DNA from: Solibacillus merdavium
GTDB taxonomy: Bacteria; Bacillota; Bacilli; Bacillales_A; Planococcaceae
Direction of reading: 5' to 3'
Length of the DNA stretch: 64,000 nt
Assembly: GCF_014836935.1 (NCBI RefSeq)
Contig: NZ_JACSPW010000003.1
Location: 163,340-227,339, forward strand
Positions within the stretch are counted from its first letter, which is position 1; each line of letters begins with the position of its first letter. Both the position numbers and the translations under genes were made by a program. Positions 24,671-33,645 of this stretch are shown piece by piece. Under the pieces are notes generated by a model. That model had not been told where the DNA came from. It made no database searches and saw only the letters and a list, made by a program, of their open reading frames with translations.

Positions 24671-25480
24671 ATGCGGATTATAAGATTCATACTTCTAACA
24701 TTATTTGCTTTAGTCGTCATTATACCTATGATGATTGTCGTACTTACAACATTTAAATCTACATCAGAGGTATTTTCAAATATATTAGGATTACCGAGCA
24801 GTTTAAGCTTTAAAAACTATGTATCTATTTTTACAGAACAACCAATGTCCCGTTATTTCTTGAACAGTGTAATTGTTACGTTTTTCTCTGTAACGCTTAC
24901 TCTATTGTTTGCAAGTTTGATTGCATATAGTGTAACGAGAATGTTTGGATGGATTGGTGTCATTATCTTTTCTTTATTTACGCTGGGGATGATGGTGCCA
25001 GCTCAAGTAAATATGATACCGCTCTATCAGCTAGTATATAATTTAGGGTTAACTAATAGTTTGCTAGGTTTAATATTAGTTAATATTGCTGTCACAATGC
25101 CAGTAGCTATTTTTATAATAACTGGATTTATGAAATCTATTCCTAAATCATTATTTGAAGCAGCTACAATTGACGGAGCCAGTGAATTTAAAATGTATTA
25201 TAAGATTGCTATACCTTTATCATTGCCTTCCATTGCAGCAACAGCAATTTTCCTATGCGTAATGCACTGGAACGATTTATTGTATCCATTATTATTTATT
25301 ACGAACAATGATTATAAAACGCTTCCTCTTGCTTTGTTGGAATTCCAAGGAGAATATGCTACGAACTATCCGCTGTTATTTACGGGAGTCTTAATAGCAT
25401 CAGCTCCTATGATTCTTGCTTATCTATTCCTACAACGTTACTTCATTGCCGGGATTACAGCAGGTTCTGTTAAAGGATAA
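24671..25480 (+). CDS. Sugar ABC transporter permease (MalG/UgpE type)
   Basis: The 269-residue second CUT1 permease has the usual six spans, the EAA loop EAATIDGASEFKMYYKIAIPLSLP (about 159-182) and the C-terminal LFLQRYFIAGITAGSVKG characteristic of MalG-like proteins. It is the last gene of the operon and is followed by a 20-bp perfect stem. Confidence 0.9.
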   Translation: MRIIRFILLTLFALVVIIPMMIVVLTTFKSTSEVFSNILGLPSSLSFKNYVSIFTEQPMSRYFLNSVIVTFFSVTLTLLFASLIAYSVTRMFGWIGVIIFSLFTLGMMVPAQVNMIPLYQLVYNLGLTNSLLGLILVNIAVTMPVAIFIITGFMKSIPKSLFEAATIDGASEFKMYYKIAIPLSLPSIAATAIFLCVMHWNDLLYPLLFITNNDYKTLPLALLEFQGEYATNYPLLFTGVLIASAPMILAYLFLQRYFIAGITAGSVKG

Positions 25481-25492
25481 TTAAATGTAATA

Positions 25493-25545
25493 TAGCCAAA
25501 GGGATTTGGAAATTGCTCGTTTTCCAAATCCCTTTGGCTATTACT
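25493..25545 (+). terminator. Long perfect stem after the sugar operon
   Basis: Positions 25493-25512 and 25521-25540 form a perfect 20-bp stem (TAGCCAAAGGG...CCCTTTGGCTA) with an 8-nt loop. Only TT follows directly, so the T tract is poor. It may act as a terminator or a 3' mRNA stabiliser. Confidence 0.7.
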
Positions 25546-25575
25546 CCCGTTATTTCATATTAAAATAAAAATGCA

Positions 25576-25608
25576 TAAAAAATGAGCTAGGAATGTATCT
25601 CCTAACTC
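25576..25608 (-). terminator. Terminator of the gene at 25648
   Basis: Read on the minus strand, GAGTTAGGA pairs with TCCTAGCTC (one wobble) and ATTTTTT follows (plus-strand arms 25584-25592 and 25600-25608). Confidence 0.7.
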
Positions 25609-25647
25609 GTTTGTATTGCTGTCCAGTTTTACTAAAATAAAGTAAGT

Positions 25648-25947
25648 TTACTCGCCTAAATTCAATAACCATTTACGCAATTTTTCCTTCGGATAGTACA
25701 CCTTACCGTTTATTATAATATGCGGAATGTCTGAATGCTCTTGAATTAAAGATTTTGCATCTTCTTTTGATATTCCCATAAAATAATGGACATCATTTTC
25801 TTTAATGAGTTCGTGTTCATCTTCTTCATCTAAAGAATCGAGAAGATTTTTTGCATCCGGATTTTTAAAATTTTTCAGTCCATCTCCGATAAAATATCCT
25901 GCAACTGCAATTCCTACGGCTACAAAAATAAAACCCCATTCCATCAT
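25648..25947 (-). CDS. Small membrane protein with excisionase-like DNA-binding tail
   Basis: The 99-residue protein has one N-terminal membrane span (about 4-22, GFIFVAVGIAVAGYFIGDGL), an acidic linker (residues 40-55) and a C-terminal piece. The C-terminal SKEDAKSLIQEHSDIPHIIINGKVYYPKEKLRKWL reads like the MerR/excisionase winged helix (helix, beta pair NGKVYY, then a KLRKWL helix). A membrane-tethered DNA-binding protein of this size is unusual; the domain may instead only share the fold. The start follows GGGGGG. Confidence 0.6.
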   Translation of the reverse strand: MMEWGFIFVAVGIAVAGYFIGDGLKNFKNPDAKNLLDSLDEEDEHELIKENDVHYFMGISKEDAKSLIQEHSDIPHIIINGKVYYPKEKLRKWLLNLGE

Positions 25948-26402
25948 TTTGCCCCCCTAAAAATAAATGTCATCTTATGTAAGATTGATGTTAAGATTCT
26001 ATTTTTCATTAACCTGTGCTTTTAGTTTAAGTACATTCATTCAAAATCTCATTCTTATTTTAACGTAAATATTCAGTTTAGGTAAAATTAATTGTTGATC
26101 TTGAGTCTAAAGTACAAAAAAGCAGATAGAAAAGGGGACTAGTCAAAGTGGTTGTGACATATCGCTTTTTGCATATACATACACTGCTATAATAGGGAAA
26201 TATCTTAAAGAAGGCAACATTACTTGCGGGAATGACGTTCTATTTTAAAGGAGAACATACATAATAGCGGTAGGTTTTCACATTTTCTATTGTGAAACGT
26301 TCCAAGTTTTTGTATGCTAAATGAATGTAGAAGTGGACTAAAGGGATAAAATCGGTTTCTGTCGATTTTGACTTTGAAGATTGCAAATGATTGGAGTTGT
26401 TT
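25948..26402 (+). promoter_or_regulatory. Intergenic region with extended -10 promoter
   Basis: TGCTATAAT at 26185-26193 is an extended -10 element and probably starts the DedA transcript with a leader of about 200 nt. A GTTTTCACA...TGTGAAAC inverted repeat lies at about 26274-26298. I find no ORF with a ribosome binding site. Confidence 0.4.
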
Positions 26403-27029
26403 TTGTTGTTAGATACAATCATTTTACCAATGATTGAGTTTTTTAAAGGGTTTGGCTATTTCGGTGTATTATTGGCACTCTGCTTCGAGTTTATTCCGGC
26501 AGAAGTCATTTTACCGATGGCCGGGTTTTGGATTGCTCAGGGAGAATATAAATATTGGCTAATGGTGCTTGCAGGTACTGTAGGTGGAACAATTGGTCCA
26601 TTGACATTATACGCAGTAGGTCGCTATGGCGGTCGTCCGATTGTATTGAAATACGGGAAGTTCTTCTTGGTTAATGAAAAGCAAATAAATGCTGCGGACA
26701 AGTTTTTCGCAAAATATGGTGCAGGTGTCGCCTTTTTCGGACGCTTTATGCCAATCGTCCGTACAGCGATTTCCGTTCCTTGCGGGATGACAAAAATGAA
26801 TGTATGGAAATTTACAATTTACACGTTTTTAGCAATGTTTCCGATTACCGCACTTTATGTGTATTTAGGCATTAAGCTAGGTGAAAATTGGGAACAGGCT
26901 GGAGAGCTGTTTAAACAATATTTACAGCCATTTGTTATCATCATTTTAATTTTAGCAGTAATTTATGCAATTTATAAATACCGCATCAAGTTATTGGAAC
27001 GTAAAATGAATTTACCAAATAAGAAATAG
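26403..27029 (+). CDS. DedA family membrane protein
   Basis: The product (about 208 residues) has the DedA/SNARE-associated fold: FEFIPAEVILPMAGFWIAQG early on, then GGTIGPLTLYAVGRYGGRPIVLKYGKFF, and the amphipathic FFGRFMPIVRTAISVPCGMTKMNVWKFTIYT motif. DedA proteins act as lipid (undecaprenyl phosphate or phosphatidylethanolamine) flippases or in membrane potential maintenance. The start is uncertain: TTG codons at 26391, 26403 and 26406 are in frame, and the GGAG at 26393-26396 favours 26403 or 26406. Confidence 0.88.
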   Translation: MLLDTIILPMIEFFKGFGYFGVLLALCFEFIPAEVILPMAGFWIAQGEYKYWLMVLAGTVGGTIGPLTLYAVGRYGGRPIVLKYGKFFLVNEKQINAADKFFAKYGAGVAFFGRFMPIVRTAISVPCGMTKMNVWKFTIYTFLAMFPITALYVYLGIKLGENWEQAGELFKQYLQPFVIIILILAVIYAIYKYRIKLLERKMNLPNKK

Positions 27030-27033
27030 TTTG

Positions 27034-27070
27034 AAAAGGTAGCCTGATTATATAAGGGCTACCTTTTTTA
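27034..27070 (+). terminator. Rho-independent terminator
   Basis: AAAAGGTAGCC (27034-27044) pairs perfectly with GGCTACCTTTT (27057-27067) and the T run continues. Confidence 0.95.
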
Positions 27071-27140
27071 ATTACAATTTTCACCTCACTTTCTTTTAAA
27101 AAAACCCCCGAATATTCTAATAGGAATTTTATAGACTCAT

Positions 27141-27466
27141 CATCATAACATGGGGGTTCTTTTCTAATTCGGAGCGGAGGGTGAGCCGCCAAAAATACTT
27201 ACTTCAACGAAAAGAGTTGTGCGAAGTGTAGGGGCGGACTCCTTGGCGATTAAGCGTGCGCGGAAAATCCACTTTTGATGCCGCCGTCAGAGGCATCAAA
27301 AGTTAGTTGGAGCCACGCCGCCCGGAAAGCCTGCCCCGGAACGGAGTACAACGGACGCGAGCTTCCAAAAAACTTGCCTTATCGCATTTTCCCCGTAGCG
27401 CAGCAGGACAGACTTCATTATAAAATCTTATTATTTCAACTTTGTCCCCCAACTTATAGAATGGTG
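27141..27466 (+). repeat. Family B intergenic repeat, copy 1
   Basis: The segment from about 27168 (CGGAGCGGAGG) to 27462 (CCCCAACTTATAG) is nearly identical to 33380-33640. Its core is a perfect 12-bp stem: ACTTTTGATGCC (27271-27282) with GGCATCAAAAGT (27292-27303), between GCGCGGAAAATCC and GTTAGTTGGAGCCACGCC. It is much richer in G+C than its surroundings. The preceding CATCATAACATGGG...TTTTCTAAT (27141-27167) matches the left edge of the family A module, so a truncated A copy abuts this B copy. No coding potential is evident. Confidence 0.8.
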
Positions 27467-27581
27467 TTTAACTATTTTATACATATTTTGGATTAAAAAT
27501 GGTAAAGTGAACATAAAAGAACAATAACTTAATAAGATTTAAATTTAGTAGATGCAAAATCATATGAGTGGAGGGGGACAA

Positions 27582-30065
27582 TTGAAAGATATAATCCATT
27601 TTCTTATGAAGGGATGGCTAAAAAGCAAGTATATTTTCCTGTTTCCGATTGCAATGGGGCTTCTTGTTTGTATACTGCTGGGCATTAATAGTACGCAGTC
27701 GGGTGCAACGAAGAACGAGTTGCAGGAAACATTCGACAATCGTAAAGAAACTGTTCGTCTTTTAATTTCCAGTATGTTAACGAAAGAACGCGTTATTGGC
27801 CTTACACCTGATGAACGGGAATCGTTGGACATTCTTTTGTTAAAAGAAGAGCATATAAAAGAGATATTAGCAAAGATTAATGAAGGGGATCTAAAGATTG
27901 CACAAGAACAGCTTGCCTATATAAATGAGTACGAAACATATACCGCCACAACCAAATTTATACCTTACCTCAATCAAGATGCATTAAAGCTTGAGCGTCT
28001 TATGGCTGAACATTTACTTGATTATGATCTACCATATTCAGAGCAAATCACTCCCTATAAAACGGCCCTCTTTACAAAGCAGTTATTCCAGATTTTTTTT
28101 AGCCCAATTACTATATTTATGCTACTGCTTGTATTTTGTTTTAAATATATGGCTGATAAAGAAAAACGGCTATTTGATTTCTTTAAAATAAACTCATTAT
28201 CCAATACATCCATTTATTACGGATACTTAGTTCCATTACTAAGTATAGTATTTATGTATATTTTAATAGCAAGTATTCTATCGTTTTTACCTCCGTTATT
28301 AACTGGGAATATCAATACAATTTTTTACCCGCTGGAAGTAGCTGTCGGTTCAGAAATGATTTTGGTGCCTGTATGGAAGTGGCTAGTTTTTATTCCGATT
28401 GGCTGGGGAATTTTCATTTCATTTCTATTGCTTATAACAATTTGCCTGTTCAAGCAGCAAGCCAATTTAGGCATCCTGTTCTCTGTCATTAGTATGCCGG
28501 TTTTCATCGGTTACCTGATTTCATTAAAGACTGGATTCCAAATAGGAAACCCGATTCACTTAATTGCTTCATATGAACCGCACTTGTTGACTTCAAATCG
28601 TTTTGTTCTGTATTTACTTAGCATGCTATTGCTGCTCATTTTTAGTAGTATCATTGCGTATGTTATTATTCGAACTAAAAATATCAAGCTTACAATACCT
28701 CAACTTAATACAACAAAAAAGCAGTATCAATCAACACAGAAGTTTAAGCTTCTGCAATTCGAGCATATAAAAAAGAAACGCAAAGGACATATTCTTTTTA
28801 CCATAATTTTATTATTCGGAATGATTGGTGGGGTCGTTGTTGCGGTGAATGAGCAGTATCAAACATTCCCTGACAAAGCATTAAAAGCGATTGAAAGTTA
28901 TCAAAATCAAATTATTAAAGATCAGGCACATTGGAAACTGGTCGCGGAAGAATTTGAACTCGAACAGGCATTGCAACGGCAAATGGCAGAGCAAGCCGGA
29001 GAAGAAATGGAAATACTGGATGAAAACCCGTTCCTATTGATGATAAAACAATTGGAAAATCGGTATGATGCGGTGGAAAGTTTAAAAGGCGAGATTCATT
29101 CCCCTGACTTTTCCGAAACTTATCGTAAAGTTATGAAGTCGCTGGCACCAGGTTCATATAAAGATAGCGAAAGTACAAACACATTGACAGATATGGCATC
29201 TGAAGAACAGCAAATGATTCTGGAAGACAAGGGAATTACACCATGGCCACTTGGACATAAATGGGTTTCCAATTTTCATGATCCGAGTCAAGCTGTGGAT
29301 AATGACCATTTTAAAAGATTAAAGCTTTACCAGGAACAAAATACTAAATATGACAACAGCAGTTTGTTTGCTGTCTACAAGTTTATGGATTGGAATATGA
29401 TGCTGTTTGTATTGCTTCTATTTGTATTACTGTTATGGACAACGATGGCTGAGGAGCGCAGTCCTAATCCAACGATTAACTTTTTAGCTACGAAGCCGAT
29501 TCGACTTACATCCGTTTATATAACGAAATGGCTCTATAATTTCGTGATTGCCTGTAGTTTACTTCTTATTAGCAGTACGATCGTTCTCCTCGTTGCCATA
29601 CTTATTGGGGGCTTTGGAGAAGCGAATTATCCGATTTTGATTTATGCGAGGGAAAGGATAGGGGAACATTATTTCCTTTCAACAGCCGATTATGCCTATT
29701 TTTACTTTGAAAGCCTAGCTGCACTTCTTGTGAAAAGCGGAATTCTTATCATCGCTCAAATTTACTTTTTGAATAGCCTGTTCAGTTTCATAGGAAAAGT
29801 GATTAAAAACCATTACGCAGCTATTATTGTGACGTTCTTGATTGTCATTGCAGGCTATACTGCTGGAAACTATTATATTGAATTAACGAGCAGTTTTTAT
29901 AATCCGTTTGTCTATTTTGATACTTGGAATGTGATAGATGGCTGGAAATCCATTGAAGCGAATAACGGGCAAGTAAATTTTCTAAGTGGCACGGCCATTT
30001 TATTCGTTAGCGGAAGCTTGTTGTTCGTTATCGGTCTTTTATTTAGAAGGAGGGTGACATCTTAA
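27582..30065 (+). CDS. ABC exporter permease (large, two-lobed)
   Basis: The 827-residue membrane protein has two similar halves. Each has an N-terminal span followed by a large extracytoplasmic domain (about 45-150 and 435-595) and a cluster of about five spans (about 170-385 and 610-825), so it looks like two ABC-2 permeases in one chain. The TTG at 27582 follows GGAGGGGG at the right distance; an ATG at 27552 lacks such a site. The stop codon overlaps the ATPase start (TAATG). The substrate is unknown. Confidence 0.75.
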   Translation: MKDIIHFLMKGWLKSKYIFLFPIAMGLLVCILLGINSTQSGATKNELQETFDNRKETVRLLISSMLTKERVIGLTPDERESLDILLLKEEHIKEILAKINEGDLKIAQEQLAYINEYETYTATTKFIPYLNQDALKLERLMAEHLLDYDLPYSEQITPYKTALFTKQLFQIFFSPITIFMLLLVFCFKYMADKEKRLFDFFKINSLSNTSIYYGYLVPLLSIVFMYILIASILSFLPPLLTGNINTIFYPLEVAVGSEMILVPVWKWLVFIPIGWGIFISFLLLITICLFKQQANLGILFSVISMPVFIGYLISLKTGFQIGNPIHLIASYEPHLLTSNRFVLYLLSMLLLLIFSSIIAYVIIRTKNIKLTIPQLNTTKKQYQSTQKFKLLQFEHIKKKRKGHILFTIILLFGMIGGVVVAVNEQYQTFPDKALKAIESYQNQIIKDQAHWKLVAEEFELEQALQRQMAEQAGEEMEILDENPFLLMIKQLENRYDAVESLKGEIHSPDFSETYRKVMKSLAPGSYKDSESTNTLTDMASEEQQMILEDKGITPWPLGHKWVSNFHDPSQAVDNDHFKRLKLYQEQNTKYDNSSLFAVYKFMDWNMMLFVLLLFVLLLWTTMAEERSPNPTINFLATKPIRLTSVYITKWLYNFVIACSLLLISSTIVLLVAILIGGFGEANYPILIYARERIGEHYFLSTADYAYFYFESLAALLVKSGILIIAQIYFLNSLFSFIGKVIKNHYAAIIVTFLIVIAGYTAGNYYIELTSSFYNPFVYFDTWNVIDGWKSIEANNGQVNFLSGTAILFVSGSLLFVIGLLFRRRVTS

Positions 30066-30931
30066 TGGTATTGCATGTTCATCAGCTCGAAAAAAAGTAT
30101 AAAAATAAGCTAATCCTCGAAAATATTAATTTTTCGATTGGAGGTGGGGAAATCATTGGTCTTGTAGGACCAAATGGGGCAGGGAAATCAACGTTAATGC
30201 GTTCAGTATTAGGGCTGGAAGAAATTAATGGCGGCTCAGTTCAAATAAATAACATTTCTCATAATAGCCCTGAATTTTTTAAATATATCTCTTTTTTACC
30301 GAGTGATAATTACTTGTATATGCAGCTAACAGGTTATGATCATCTGTCGTTTATTGCCAATGTCTATAAGATTCCCCCTAATGATATCGAGGATATTATA
30401 GATCTAGTCGGAATTCGCTCCTATGTGAATCAGCCTGTGAAGTCCTATTCTTATGGGATGCGCCAACATTTATTTATTGCGGTAAGTATTCTGACAAAGC
30501 CGCTCATTATTTTAATGGATGAACCGTTTAACGGATTGGACCCAACAAGTACTATAGAATTAAAACAATTAATCCGCACACTGCATGGACAGGGAATCAG
30601 CATAGTCATCTCCACACATAACCTCGATATACTGGAGGATTTGACAGATACAATCTGGTTTATTAAAGAGGGAAAGCTCCATACAAATCAGCTTGAGTCA
30701 AAGATCGATGTACCTTATGAGATTAAGTGTAATCCTAATCATGACCTTGCTCAATTAATGCAAGATAGTGAACTTCCATTTCAGATAAATGAAAATCGGC
30801 TTATTACAGATGCGGCACACTCGATTGAAATTTATCTGCAATGGCTACTTAAGCAGGATATACAAATTCAGTCGGTAAATCCGTTAAAACGTAATTTGGA
30901 AGAGTTGTATCGCGATTTTTATGATGTGTAG
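30065..30931 (+). CDS. ABC exporter ATP-binding protein
   Basis: The 288-residue ATPase has Walker A GPNGAGKST (about 36-44), signature YSYGMRQ (about 127-133, Tyr and Met in place of the usual SGG), Walker B LIILMDEP (about 147-154) and H-loop STHN. A C-terminal extension of about 70 residues follows the nucleotide-binding domain, as in CcmA-type exporters. The start overlaps the permease stop by 1 bp, so the two make one exporter. Confidence 0.88.
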   Translation: MVLHVHQLEKKYKNKLILENINFSIGGGEIIGLVGPNGAGKSTLMRSVLGLEEINGGSVQINNISHNSPEFFKYISFLPSDNYLYMQLTGYDHLSFIANVYKIPPNDIEDIIDLVGIRSYVNQPVKSYSYGMRQHLFIAVSILTKPLIILMDEPFNGLDPTSTIELKQLIRTLHGQGISIVISTHNLDILEDLTDTIWFIKEGKLHTNQLESKIDVPYEIKCNPNHDLAQLMQDSELPFQINENRLITDAAHSIEIYLQWLLKQDIQIQSVNPLKRNLEELYRDFYDV

Positions 30932-30951
30932 TTAATATAGGAAATTATAAA

Positions 30952-30984
30952 AAGCCGTTGTCGCATATCGTGACAACGGCTTAA
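30952..30984 (+). terminator. Terminator-like hairpin
   Basis: AAGCCGTTGTC (30952-30962) pairs perfectly with GACAACGGCTT (30972-30982). The T tract is only TT. A decayed second copy of the same hairpin lies at 31341-31371. Confidence 0.7.
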
Positions 30985-31034
30985 ACTGTAGACGACCTCT
31001 TAAAAAGTATTTGTTTAAAATTACATATATTGAA

Positions 31035-31190
31035 CCGTTGATTTCCATTCCGGGACCGAAGCTTTCCCCGGGCACGGCTCCAGCTAACTAAATTGTGCCT
31101 ACAACGGCAGGTACAATTTAGTGGATCTTCCGCGCGTGCGGTTCCCGGTGGAGTCACGGTCCCTCCACTCCAATCAACTTATTCATCGCT
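31035..31190 (-). repeat. Family C repeat (divergent family B element)
   Basis: Read on the minus strand this element has the same plan as family B: GCGCGGAAGATCC, a long stem with GCCGT in the loop, then GTTAGCTGGAGCC and GGAAAGC. Its stem, however, is ACTAAATTGTGCC (31087-31099) with GGTACAATTTAGT (31110-31122), unrelated in sequence to the B stem. Pairing is kept with a single G-T wobble. It ends near 31035-31050 in the run that recurs at about 70-86. Confidence 0.75.
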
Positions 31191-31290
31191 TTAAATAAAG
31201 TGAGATATGATTTCAATGATGACTAGTAATCAAACAATGAACGTGAACAAATTTTCCGGCTAACCATCTAGTTAAAATTTATAATAAAAA

Positions 31291-31371
31291 GACAAAAGGT
31301 CTCGAGGGTTTATCTCTCGAGACCTTTTGTCGACAATCTAAGCCATTGTCATGTATCGCGAAAACGGCTTA
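31291..31371. repeat. 16-bp perfect stem and decayed terminator copy
   Basis: GACAAAAGGTCTCGAG (31291-31306) pairs perfectly with its complement at 31316-31331; no gene is near. Just downstream, 31341-31371 (AGCCATTGTC...AAAACGGCTTA) is a mutated duplicate of the hairpin at 30952-30984. The family C repeat and this stem thus lie between two copies of one hairpin. Confidence 0.6.
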
Positions 31372-31458
31372 ATTTATGGTGAAATGAAACTTCTGAAACC
31401 AAAAACTTCAATTAAATCTTCGATAAGTTCTATTTATCCTCCCCAATAAAAAAAGTTA

Positions 31459-31475
31459 TGTGATATTAATTAACA
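31459..31475. promoter_or_regulatory. TnrA/GlnR-type box upstream of the urea genes
   Basis: TGTGATATTAATTAACA fits the TnrA/GlnR core TGTNA-N7-TNACA exactly. A TATATT hexamer lies at 31493-31498, so a nitrogen-controlled promoter could start near 31505. The distance to urtA is about 330 bp. The motif is seen; its use is inferred from the urea and urease genes downstream. Confidence 0.55.
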
Positions 31476-31718
31476 TTAAAATTGGGATAGACTATATTTT
31501 AACGTCCACTATCAAACAAGGGACTTTGGAAAAGATAACTTTGAAGCAATATGCTTGCATACCTAACGTTATAAGTAGCTCAAATAAAAGGAATTTTGTA
31601 ATTTAAGAACTATATTTACATAATTTTATTAACTAATATTAGAGGTTAAAGTAATTAATTACCAAATTGGGATTCGTCATACTTCTTATATTGAGATAAG
31701 AATGTTCTGAAAATGGAA

Positions 31719-31747
31719 TTGATACAGACTGAATTATTCTATAGAAT
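31719..31747 (+). promoter_or_regulatory. Sigma-A promoter of urtA
   Basis: TTGATA (31719-31724) and TAGAAT (31742-31747) are separated by 17 bp, each one base from consensus, 61 bp before the urtA start. Confidence 0.7.
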
Positions 31748-31808
31748 TTCACATGTAAGGAAAACTAACATGAAAATCCTTGCGTAATAGTTTGAGGGGG
31801 GTTAGTGA

Positions 31809-33086
31809 ATGAAAAAGCTGAAAAATATATGGTTTATGGCATTGTTGACACTTATGTTTGTCGTATTAACAGCATGTGTCGGTGAAAATGCCGCAGAACC
31901 AGCAAAAACGGGAGCAGAATCAACATCAGATGGTACAGCTACTAAAACAGAAAAGCCAGAGGGTGATACTGTAAAAGTAGGGATTTTACACTCATTGAGT
32001 GGCACGATGGCAATCAGTGAGGTATCACTAAGAAATGCCGAAATGATGGCAATCGAAGAAATCAATGCCGCTGGTGGTGTTTTAGGTAAACAAATTGAAC
32101 CAATTATTGAAGATGGTGCATCAGATTGGCCTACGTTTGCTGAAAAAGCAAAAAAATTACTTCAAAGTGATCAAGTAGCCACGGTATTCGGTGGTTGGAC
32201 TTCCGCATCACGTAAAGCAATGCTCCCTGTATTTGAACAAAATAATGGCTTACTTTGGTACCCAGTGCAATATGAAGGAATGGAATCTTCGCCGAACATT
32301 ATGTACACAGGCGCTACTACTAATCAACAGATTGTTCCAGCAGTGGACTGGCTGTTAGAAAACAAAGGGAAAAAGATGTTCTTATTAGGTTCAGATTACG
32401 TTTTCCCTCGTACTGCCAATAATATTATAAAAGCTCAATTAAAAGCAAAAGGTGGCGAATTAGTCGGTGAAGAATATACTGCCCTTGGCCACACTGACTA
32501 CTCGACATTAATTTCAAAAATTAAGGCGGCAAAGCCAGATGTTGTGTTTAACACATTAAATGGCGATAGTAACGTCGCATTCTTTAAACAATTAAAAGAT
32601 GTTGGTATTACAGCTGAAAATCTACCTGTCCTTTCAGTATCAATTGCTGAAGAAGAAATTCGCGGTATTGGTGGAGATGTTGTAGCTGGACATTATACTT
32701 CTTGGAACTATTACCAAACACTTGATACAGCAGAAAATAACGACTGGGTTGCAAACTTCAAAGCGAAGTACGGAGATGAAGTTGTAACAGACGATCCAAT
32801 TGAAGCGGCATACTTTGCAGTTTATTTATGGGCTGCAGCAGCAGAAAAAGCCGGCTCGTTTGATGTAGATGCTGTGAAAGAAGCAGCGAAAGGCATTGAG
32901 GTGTCTGCTCCAGGTGGTACCGTGAAAATCGATGGAGATAACCAACATACTTATAAAGTCGTTCGTATCGGTGAAATTCGTGAAGACGGTTTAATCGATG
33001 AGCTTTGGAATTCAGGTGAGGCTGTGAAGCCAGATCCATACTTAGAAAACTATGATTGGGCAGCATCTGTAAAACCAGGTGAATAA
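31809..33086 (+). CDS. urtA: Urea ABC transporter substrate-binding lipoprotein
   Basis: The 425-residue lipoprotein (signal with lipobox LTAC, residues 19-22) is a type I periplasmic-binding fold of the branched-chain amino acid/amide group. The UrtA branch is shown by [74 protein letters not shown] and [15 protein letters not shown]. It captures urea for the UrtBCDE importer. The ATG follows GAGGGGGG. The other four urt genes start 624 bp further on, after two inserted repeat elements. Confidence 0.93.
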   Translation: MKKLKNIWFMALLTLMFVVLTACVGENAAEPAKTGAESTSDGTATKTEKPEGDTVKVGILHSLSGTMAISEVSLRNAEMMAIEEINAAGGVLGKQIEPIIEDGASDWPTFAEKAKKLLQSDQVATVFGGWTSASRKAMLPVFEQNNGLLWYPVQYEGMESSPNIMYTGATTNQQIVPAVDWLLENKGKKMFLLGSDYVFPRTANNIIKAQLKAKGGELVGEEYTALGHTDYSTLISKIKAAKPDVVFNTLNGDSNVAFFKQLKDVGITAENLPVLSVSIAEEEIRGIGGDVVAGHYTSWNYYQTLDTAENNDWVANFKAKYGDEVVTDDPIEAAYFAVYLWAAAAEKAGSFDVDAVKEAAKGIEVSAPGGTVKIDGDNQHTYKVVRIGEIREDGLIDELWNSGEAVKPDPYLENYDWAASVKPGE

Positions 33087-33098
33087 TGGCTAACCATC

Positions 33099-33253
33099 AT
33101 AACATGGGAATATTTTCTAATAAAATTTCACTTGATTGATTGGTGGGCTACGGCAAGACAGCGCTAAAGCCACGTGATACGTGTCTCTATCACTGCCTTT
33201 ATTGCCGTTTGCAAGGCCCACCAATCCCAAAATTTTGCCCTCGTTATAAAGTG
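33099..33253 (+). repeat. Family A hairpin module inside the urt operon
   Basis: This copy pairs best of the three. GATTGGTGGGC (33138-33148) pairs with GCCCACCAATC (33216-33226), ACGGCAA (33150-33156) pairs with TTGCCGT (33202-33208), and a small inner hairpin lies around CACGTGATACGTG. It lacks the four 25-bp units that follow the other two copies. It lies just after the urtA stop codon. Confidence 0.8.
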
Positions 33254-33365
33254 TAGTAAAAACACCCAATCTAGCCGCTTGCGCTATCGCGAGGCGGCGG
33301 AGAGCAAAATGCTATATTTTGAATCTTCATTTTTGTAGAAATTTACTTTATGCCAAAGTGTAGAG

Positions 33366-33645
33366 TGACGCGGAGCGGAGGATGCGCCGTCAATAACTTT
33401 TTTCAACGAAAAGAGTTGTGCGAAGTGTAGGGGCGGACTCCTTGGCGATTAAGCGTGCGCGGAAAATCCACTTTTGATGCCGCCGTCAAAGGCATCAAAA
33501 GTTAGTTGGAGCCACGCCGCCCGGAAAGCCTGCCCCGGAACGTAGTACAACGGACGCGAGCTTCAAAAACACTTGCTTCAACGTTCTTTCCCGTAGCGCA
33601 GCAGAACGAACTTGATTTTTAACATCCCCAACTTATGGTGATGAA
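33366..33645 (+). repeat. Family B intergenic repeat, copy 2
   Basis: Nearly identical to copy 1. The 12-bp stem lies at 33470-33481 and 33491-33502. The only change inside the core is in the loop (GTCAAA for GTCAGA). It ends in CCCCAACTTATGGTGATGAACC at about 33650, the same edge seen inverted at about 63858. Confidence 0.85.

Noticed and set aside
27160..27466. Protein-coding content or a decayed IS in the family B repeat
   Set aside because: Open frames are short, have no ribosome binding sites and differ in frame between copies. The conserved feature is the stem and its flanks, not a reading frame.
27552..27581. ATG at 27552 as start of the large ABC permease
   Set aside because: The strong GGAGGGGG site lies downstream of it and points at TTG 27582.
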